Shown here: piece after piece, positions 58,823 to 64,000 of the stretch | How positions within the stretch are numbered: position 1 is the stretch's first letter | How the letters are laid out: each line of letters starts with the position of its first letter | Assembly (NCBI GenBank): GCA_023439185.1 | Contig: JAEXOR010000014.1 | Span: 1-64,000, forward strand | Reading direction: 5' to 3' | Source of the DNA: Bacillota bacterium | Lineage (GTDB): Bacteria; Bacillota; Desulfotomaculia; Desulfotomaculales; Desulfallaceae | DNA: 64,000 nucleotides | Notes under the pieces: model-generated | The model's input: only the letters and a program-made list of their open reading frames with translations | The model's database searches: none | Told to the model about the DNA's origin: nothing | Program-made: the position numbers and the translations under genes

Positions 58823-60628
58823 ATGGTTCAGAAATTGCTGATGGGTAATGAAGCCATCGCCCTGGGCGCCGTCCGGGCCGGTGTGGGATGCGTCACCGGG
58901 TATCCGGGGACCCCGTCCACGGAAATTCTCGAAACCGTCGCCAGGCATAACCCCGGCGATATTTACGTGGAATGGTCAATTAATGAAAAATCCGCCCTGG
59001 AGGTGGCCGCCGGCGCGGCTTATACCGGGACCCGCTCCCTGGTGACCATGAAACAGGTGGGCCTGAATGTGGCGTCCGATCCGCTGATGAGCCTTGCCTA
59101 TATCGGAGTCAAAGGCGGCATGGTGGTGGTGGCGGCGGACGATCCGGGGCCGGTTTCGTCACAGACCGAGCAGGATACCCGGCATTATGCGGGTTTTGCC
59201 AAGCTGCCGATCTTTGATCCGGCTTCCCCGGAAGAAGCTTACCTGATGATTGGCGACGCCTTTGACTATTCGGAAAAATACGGTACGCCGGTTTTATTCC
59301 GTCCCACCACCAGAGTTTGTCACGGGTACGCCTCCATGGAAACTAACGATACGCGCAAAAGCATTCACCCCGAGGGATTTGTCAAGGACCCCAAATGGGT
59401 CATTTTCCCCGGGCTGTCCTATCAGAATCACCTTAAAGTTGAGGCCCGCCGCCCGGTGCTGGCCGACGATTTTTCCTCCTACCGGTTTAACAGCGTCACC
59501 GGCAGCGGGAAAAAAGGGATCGCCACCGGCGGCATCAGCTATGCTTACGTTTGTGAAGCTTTATCCGGTGCGGACGAACCGGTTAAACTGCTTAGAATAG
59601 CGACCCCCTATCCTTTCCCGGAAAAACTGGCCCTGCAGTTCCTGGACGGGCTGGATGAGGTTCTGGTGGTGGAAGAGCTGGACCCGGTGATTGAAAAAGA
59701 GCTGGTTTATTTGTGCGGCAAGCATAAGTTGCCGGCAAAAGTATACGGCAAGCTGACCGGGCATGTGCAAAACGCGGGTGAAAACACCGTGGAATCGGTG
59801 AAAAAGGTCATCGGCGCGTTTAAAGGTACCGGGGACGCGGCGGCTCAGGAGCAAATGGCCGTCGACGACATGCCTCAGCTGCCGGTAAGGCCGCCTGTCC
59901 TTTGCGCGGGCTGTCCCCACCGGGCTTCCTTCTATGCCGTGAAAAAAGCCATGACCGGCAAAAAGGCGGTTTTCGGCGGCGATATCGGCTGCTATACCCT
60001 GGGCAACGCCAAACCCCTCAACATGGTGGACACCTGCCTTTGCATGGGCGCCGGCATTACCATCGCCCAGGGTTTGCGCCGGGTGGAGCCGGACGCGGTC
60101 AATTTCGCCTTTATCGGGGACTCCACCTTTTTCCATTCCGGCATTACCGGCGTGATTAACGCCGTCTACAACCAAACGGATATTGTGGTTATCGTCCTGA
60201 ACAACGCCACCACGGCAATGACCGGGCATCAGCCCCACCCCGGGACAGGGAAAACCATGATGGGGAATATCTCGGAAAAAATCAGTATTGACAACCTGCT
60301 TAAAGCCATCGGCTTAACTTATGTGGCCAAGGTAAATCCCCTTGAACTGGACAGGGCCGTCGAGGCCGTTACCGAAGCCGCGGCGGTTAAAGGGGTATCG
60401 GCTGTCATTTTTGAAGCGCCGTGTATCGCGGTGGCCAAACCGCTGCCCCCTTTGCTGGTCGATGAAGAAAAATGTACCGGCTGTAAACAATGCATCAGGG
60501 AACTGGGCTGCCCCGCCATTGTTCCCGACAGCAAAAAAGTGCAAATAGAACCCGCCCTGTGTTACGGCTGTTCGCTTTGCGCCCAGGTTTGCACTTTTAA
60601 AGCCATAGGGGGTGACAGTCTTGATTAA
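58823..60628 (+). CDS. iorA: Indolepyruvate ferredoxin oxidoreductase, alpha subunit
   Basis: 601 residues from ATG 58823 with GGGAGG 7 bases upstream; an earlier frame start at 58727 lies in the leader. The enzyme oxidises aryl pyruvates from transamination of Trp, Phe and Tyr to aryl-acetyl-CoA with ferredoxin. N-terminal pyrimidine-type domain: NEAIALGAVRAGVGCVTGYPG. TPP domain around 430-480: GDIGCYTLG, then FIGDSTFFHSGITG and NNATTAMTGHQPHPG. The last 55 residues hold two 4Fe-4S clusters (CTGCKQCIRELGCP; CYGCSLCAQVC). The order matches IorA. Confidence 0.9.
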   Translation: MVQKLLMGNEAIALGAVRAGVGCVTGYPGTPSTEILETVARHNPGDIYVEWSINEKSALEVAAGAAYTGTRSLVTMKQVGLNVASDPLMSLAYIGVKGGMVVVAADDPGPVSSQTEQDTRHYAGFAKLPIFDPASPEEAYLMIGDAFDYSEKYGTPVLFRPTTRVCHGYASMETNDTRKSIHPEGFVKDPKWVIFPGLSYQNHLKVEARRPVLADDFSSYRFNSVTGSGKKGIATGGISYAYVCEALSGADEPVKLLRIATPYPFPEKLALQFLDGLDEVLVVEELDPVIEKELVYLCGKHKLPAKVYGKLTGHVQNAGENTVESVKKVIGAFKGTGDAAAQEQMAVDDMPQLPVRPPVLCAGCPHRASFYAVKKAMTGKKAVFGGDIGCYTLGNAKPLNMVDTCLCMGAGITIAQGLRRVEPDAVNFAFIGDSTFFHSGITGVINAVYNQTDIVVIVLNNATTAMTGHQPHPGTGKTMMGNISEKISIDNLLKAIGLTYVAKVNPLELDRAVEAVTEAAAVKGVSAVIFEAPCIAVAKPLPPLLVDEEKCTGCKQCIRELGCPAIVPDSKKVQIEPALCYGCSLCAQVCTFKAIGGDSLD

Positions 60629-61217
60629 TTGCATTCTGGCGGGGGTGGGCGGCCAGGGCACGGTGCTGGCGTCCAAACTGATTGCCCAATCGGCGATGGC
60701 CAAAGGGATGCGGGCCAGAACCGCCGAAACCATCGGCATGGCCCAGAGAGGCGGCAGCGTGGTAAGCCACGTCCGGCTGGGGGAGATTATCCATTCGCCG
60801 CTGGTCCCGCCCCGCGAGGCCGACCTGATTATCGGCTTTGAACCTGCCGAAGCCGCCCGCTGCCTTCGTTTCCTGACCAAAGACGGTTTAATGATCATCA
60901 GTAAAAAAGCAGTCGTCCCGGTCACCGCTTCTCTGTCCGCATCAGCCTATGACGGCAGCGAGGTGCTGGAATACCTGCAAGATAAGCTCCCCCGCCTGGT
61001 GGTGGTGGACGGCGAGGCGATCTGCCTGGCCTGCGGCTCGGCGAAAGTTCTGAATGTCGCACTGCTGGGGACGGCGGTGCAAAGCGGTATTTTAGGCCTT
61101 ACCCTGGAGGATGTGGAGGCGACGATCCGCCGCAAGCTCCCCGAAAAATTTCTGGACATCAACCTGCGGGCTCTTCACGCGGGGGCAAAAGCCTTGACGG
61201 ACGGAGGAATAAAATGA
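60621..61217 (+). CDS. iorB: Indolepyruvate ferredoxin oxidoreductase, beta subunit
   Basis: 198 residues from TTG 60621, with GGGGG 8 bases upstream; GTG 60612 is an alternative. The gamma-type 2-oxoacid oxidoreductase domain is complete: ILAGVGGQGTVLASKLIAQ, then TAETIGMAQRGGSVVSHVRL and ADLIIGFEPAEAAR. It overlaps iorA by 8 bases and paaK by 4, so the subunits are cotranslated. Confidence 0.88.
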   Translation: MINCILAGVGGQGTVLASKLIAQSAMAKGMRARTAETIGMAQRGGSVVSHVRLGEIIHSPLVPPREADLIIGFEPAEAARCLRFLTKDGLMIISKKAVVPVTASLSASAYDGSEVLEYLQDKLPRLVVVDGEAICLACGSAKVLNVALLGTAVQSGILGLTLEDVEATIRRKLPEKFLDINLRALHAGAKALTDGGIK

Positions 61218-62446
61218 TCTCAGAGCAGCAGTGGGGTTTAATGCAGGAAATGCTATTCCAGGTGGCGGAAAACAGTGAGTTTTACCGCAAAAAATTTGCC
61301 GGGCTGGATATGGCCTCCATCCGGAGCATTGAGGACTTTAACACCCTGCCCTTTTCCGGCAAGAGCGAACTGCGGGAAGTCTACCCCCTGGGGCTGCAGG
61401 CGGTGCCGGACAGCGCGATCGTCCGCATTCACTCCTCTTCGGGCACTACCGGAACCCCCGTCATTATCCCCTACACCAGGCGGGATGTGGACCACTGGGC
61501 CGAAATGTTCAAACGCTGTTACGAAACTGCGGGCCTGACCGAGCTCGACCGGGTGCAGATTACGCCGGGGTATGGCCTGTGGACGGCGGGAATAGGCTTC
61601 CAGGCAGGCGCGGAGCTGCTGGGGGCCATGGTGGTTCCCATGGGCCCGGGCAACACCGACAAGCAGATTAAGATGATGATCGATATGCGGAGCACCGTGC
61701 TCTGCGCCACCTCGTCCTACGCACTGCTGCTGGCTGAAGAGATTGCCAAACGGGGTATCGGGGATCTGATTCACCTGAAAAAAGGGATTATCGGCTCGGA
61801 ACGCTGGGGCGAAAAAATGAGGCAGCGGATCTCCGGCGAATTGGGAGTGCAATTATACGATATCTACGGCCTGACGGAAATTTACGGGCCTGGTATAGGC
61901 ATCAGCTGTGATTACGACTGCGGCATGCACTACTGGGATGACTATTTGTACTTTGAGATTATTGATCCGCATACGGGCAAGCATGTTCCCGAGGGCGAAA
62001 CCGGTGAGCTGGTGATTACCACCCTGCGCAAGGAAGGAGCGCCGCTGATCCGCTACCGCACCCACGACCTGACCCGTTTTTTGCCGGGAGAATGCCCCTG
62101 CGGGCTGCAGTACCCGAGGATCGACACCATTGTGGGCCGCACCGACGATATGATTAAAGTGAAGGGCGTCAACATTTTCCCGGGCCAAATTGACGAACTG
62201 CTGCGGGATATTGAGGGGGTAAGCAGCGAATACCAGGCGGTGATCGAGCACCTGGAGGGCAAGGATACCCTGACCCTATCCTTTGAAACCGAGCGTGCCG
62301 CCGACCAAAAAACACTGGAATCCAAAGTCCGGCAGGTCTGCAAGTCCAAGCTGAGCATTACCGTGGTACCCAGGGCGGTACCCATCGGCGACCTGCCGCG
62401 AAGCGAGAAAAAAACAACCAGGATATTCGACAAGCGGTATCAGTGA
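61214..62446 (+). CDS. Phenylacetate-CoA ligase-like AMP-forming enzyme
   Basis: 410 residues; GGAGG lies before ATG 61214, which overlaps the iorB stop. The acyl-adenylate motifs are present: HSSSGTTGTPVIIPYT near 75, DIYGLTEIYGPGIG near 218, RYRTHDLTRFLPGEC and GRTDDMIKVKGVNIFPGQID, with the final KKTTRIFDKRY carrying the catalytic Lys pair. The enzyme couples aryl acetates with CoA, or in reverse makes ATP from aryl-acetyl-CoA formed by IorAB; with IorAB the second role (energy from aromatic amino acids) is plausible. Confidence 0.85.
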   Translation: MISEQQWGLMQEMLFQVAENSEFYRKKFAGLDMASIRSIEDFNTLPFSGKSELREVYPLGLQAVPDSAIVRIHSSSGTTGTPVIIPYTRRDVDHWAEMFKRCYETAGLTELDRVQITPGYGLWTAGIGFQAGAELLGAMVVPMGPGNTDKQIKMMIDMRSTVLCATSSYALLLAEEIAKRGIGDLIHLKKGIIGSERWGEKMRQRISGELGVQLYDIYGLTEIYGPGIGISCDYDCGMHYWDDYLYFEIIDPHTGKHVPEGETGELVITTLRKEGAPLIRYRTHDLTRFLPGECPCGLQYPRIDTIVGRTDDMIKVKGVNIFPGQIDELLRDIEGVSSEYQAVIEHLEGKDTLTLSFETERAADQKTLESKVRQVCKSKLSITVVPRAVPIGDLPRSEKKTTRIFDKRYQ

Positions 62447-62453
62447 TTTGACC

Positions 62454-62481
62454 GTAGGGGCGCCCGCAAGGAGCGCCCTAC
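62454..62481 (+). terminator. Hairpin after the ligase gene
   Basis: GTAGGGGCGC and GCGCCCTAC pair with a single bulge just after the ligase stop, followed by TTCCGTTTT. This GTAGGGGCG text is also the kind of palindrome that occurs as a dispersed repeat in these genomes. Confidence 0.5.
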
Positions 62482-62601
62482 TTCCGTTTTAAATATTAAT
62501 TTATGAGAAATAATTTGCATTTTTCATATTTAAAATAGTATGTTCTCACGCATTTGTCAAAGTTATTTGGGAACTAAAAGGAATTTTAAGAACGTCTACG
62601 C

Positions 62602-63186
62602 TTACTCCAGGATCCGCCGCGCTTCCATGAATCTCTGGGCCGCAGTGAAAATCACCATACCTGCAAAAATAAGCGTCAGCAGGGCCAAATAATTGCTGAA
62701 AAGCATCATCGCCGAAAGCATGATAAACCCTTCCGTCCTTTCAGCCAGCCCCACCTGGTAGTAAAATGATTTAACCCCTTTCTTTTCGGCCACGGCGCCC
62801 ACCGTCAGAAAAACGGTCATGGATATGATGATGGCCGAAGTCAGCAGCAGCATGGCCCACATGGCCTCCGGATACCGGAAGGCCAGACCCAGGATAACGC
62901 CGGTTTCAGCTATGCGGTCATAGGTAATGTCCAGGACGGTGCCCCAGGGGGAAGACGTCTTTGACATCCTGGCCATTGAGCCGTCCACGGCATCCAAAAA
63001 ACCGGAAAACCATAACGACAGCAGGGCAAAAACAACTTGCCCATGAAAAATAAGCACTCCGGCCAAAATGCCGAACACCAGGGCGCCGAAAGTGACCTGG
63101 TTGGCGTTCAGCCTTAATTTCAACAACCCCCGGGCGGCGCCGTCGATCACGGGAGCAATATATTTTCTACCATGGGTATCAAGCAT
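62602..63186 (-). CDS. CDP-alcohol phosphatidyltransferase
   Basis: 194 residues from ATG 63186 (GTGGAGG upstream; the longer frame to 63492 overlaps the ABC ATPase). The family's active-site pattern D-G-x2-A-R-x8-G-x3-D-x3-D is intact from DGSMARMSKTSSPW to LDITYD, near residues 68-90. About five to six membrane helices surround it. Members make phosphatidylglycerophosphate, phosphatidylinositol-phosphate or related lipids from CDP-diacylglycerol; which one cannot be told. It overlaps the ATPase gene by 8 bases. Confidence 0.8.
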   Translation of the reverse strand: MLDTHGRKYIAPVIDGAARGLLKLRLNANQVTFGALVFGILAGVLIFHGQVVFALLSLWFSGFLDAVDGSMARMSKTSSPWGTVLDITYDRIAETGVILGLAFRYPEAMWAMLLLTSAIIISMTVFLTVGAVAEKKGVKSFYYQVGLAERTEGFIMLSAMMLFSNYLALLTLIFAGMVIFTAAQRFMEARRILE

Positions 63187-64000
63187 GACGAGCCTCCACG
63201 GGGAAAAAATATTTATCTTCGTCACGGTAAATAAGCGCGACCTGTGCGTTAACCGGAAAATTTTCCCGGCTGAAAAACGTGTATTCTTTTTGCATGGCCG
63301 GCACAAGAACCCTGTATGCCCTTCGGCCCGCATTAAACGCCACGCCGGTGACAACTCCCGCCGGGCAGGCCTGATGATGTTTTTCAGCCTCCCAAAGCGC
63401 CATTTGTATTTTACCGGCACTGATAAAACCGTCGTCCCAAACCAGACCGTCGCTGTAAAATTCCGCCACCACTCTGTTCGCCGGGTTTTCATAGACTGCC
63501 AGGGGAGCGCCGATTTGCTGCAGCCGGCCGTCCTTGATGATGGCTATCTGATCGCCTAAAAGCATGCCTTCTTCTTTATCATGGGTGACAAAGATGCCGG
63601 TTACCCGCTCCTGCTTTAGAAAGCCGCGCACCCAGCTCCGGATTTCCGCCCGCAAATCCGGGTCCAGACCGTTAAACGGCTCATCCAGGAGCAGCAGCAT
63701 TGGTTTTACCGCCAGCGCCCTGGCCAGTGACAGTCTTTGCTGCTGTCCGCCGGAAAGCTCAAAGGGATAACTGCTCTCGTAATCCTCAAGACCGACTTTA
63801 CTTAACAGCTCCAGACCTTCTTTTTCCCTTTTCCTCCCGGGGAGCCCCTTGATTTTCAGGCCATAGGTCACATTTTCCAGCACGTCCAGGTGGGGAAAAA
63901 GCAGCGGCTGCTGGAACATCATCACCACGGGCCTTTTTTCCGCCGTTATGCCGCCGATGTCGGTACCTTTTAACAGTATATGGCCTGCAGTCACCGCCTC
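63179..64000 (-). CDS. ABC importer ATP-binding protein (ModC/PotA type), N-terminus outside window
   Basis: The frame is open to base 64000, so the start and Walker A lie outside. Visible: MMFQQPLLFPHLDVLENVTYG (Q-loop), ELSGGQQQRLSLARAL signature, LLLLDEPFNGLDP Walker B and IFVTHDKEEGMLLGD H-loop. The C-terminal 85 residues form a short beta-rich TOBE-like domain (RAYRVLVPAMQKEYTFFSRE). The type fits molybdate/tungstate, sulfate or polyamine/iron importers; the nearest molybdoenzyme genes (1035-4572) are far away. At least 273 residues are encoded here. Confidence 0.82.
   Translation of the reverse strand, partial: EAVTAGHILLKGTDIGGITAEKRPVVMMFQQPLLFPHLDVLENVTYGLKIKGLPGRKREKEGLELLSKVGLEDYESSYPFELSGGQQQRLSLARALAVKPMLLLLDEPFNGLDPDLRAEIRSWVRGFLKQERVTGIFVTHDKEEGMLLGDQIAIIKDGRLQQIGAPLAVYENPANRVVAEFYSDGLVWDDGFISAGKIQMALWEAEKHHQACPAGVVTGVAFNAGRRAYRVLVPAMQKEYTFFSRENFPVNAQVALIYRDEDKYFFPVEARHA

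Noticed and set aside
59561..60238. 225-aa open frame on the minus strand
   Set aside because: Antisense to iorA, which has intact TPP and cluster motifs.

Overview
The window looks like part of the genome of an anaerobic, low-to-medium GC Firmicute, most likely a Clostridia member of the Desulfotomaculum/Pelotomaculum (Peptococcaceae-like) type. This is inferred from the gene families present: secreted proteins with copper-amine-oxidase-N stalk domains, a DUF1540 mini-protein, indolepyruvate:ferredoxin oxidoreductase, a three-subunit molybdenum hydroxylase, a DctM (TRAP) remnant, strong AGGAGG ribosome sites and frequent TTG/GTG starts. No rRNA or tRNA is present to confirm it.

Left flank (1-11.9 kb): the tail of a TRAP permease; a secreted stalk-domain protein with an extreme acidic tail; a molybdenum hydroxylase operon (FAD, 2Fe-2S and Mo subunits); a secreted DUF4163/DUF3298-type protein on the + strand; a six-gene minus-strand redox cluster (DUF6544-like protein, GMC-type flavoprotein with a Cys cluster, a small unknown, a membrane protein, a radical SAM/SPASM protein, a carotenoid-isomerase-like flavoprotein); and a 51-aa DUF1540 gene.

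Centre (12.0-49.06 kb): the dominant feature, an almost gap-free minus-strand array encoding a contractile injection system (CIS) of the extracellular type (Afp/PVC/eCIS-like). It has two blocks. The upstream control block (49.06 to 43.73 kb) holds an unknown 145-aa protein, a YbjN/secretion-chaperone-like protein, the Afp15-like AAA+ ATPase, a LytS-like PAS histidine kinase and a response regulator with a SARP/BTAD output domain. A 206-bp regulatory gap follows, with two 8-bp direct repeats 11 bp apart, the arrangement expected for SARP-type activators. The structural block then runs from an unknown first gene through sheath, tube, tail chaperone, DUF6760, second tube, repeat-bearing unknown, LysM tube-cap, gpD-like hub, gpV-like spike, gp25, two large baseplate proteins, TIGR02242-like tail protein and a 603-aa YYHGK/Ig-like candidate fibre.

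The same transcription unit appears to continue into non-structural genes: a kinase-fold-like protein, a membrane sensor with a degenerate class III cyclase domain, a membrane-anchored MORN-repeat protein, an exported coiled-coil protein, the DUF4255 tail terminator, a PAAR-like tip (DUF4280), two paralogous dual-sensor membrane proteins (one fused to a full MFS transporter), a GNAT-like protein and an orphan solute-binding lipoprotein. I see no capsid, terminase, holin, tape measure or T6SS membrane-complex gene. A CIS whose structural operon carries several membrane sensors and a MORN scaffold is the most novel system in the window.

Right flank (49.1-64 kb): a TetR-controlled ABC-2 exporter; a PAS histidine kinase; a GGDEF/HD-GYP c-di-GMP enzyme; a MarR-DHA2 efflux pair; the iorA-iorB-paaK-like operon for aryl-pyruvate oxidation and aryl-acetate activation, with a clear sigma-A promoter; and a CDP-alcohol phosphatidyltransferase overlapping a truncated ModC/PotA-type ABC ATPase at the window edge.
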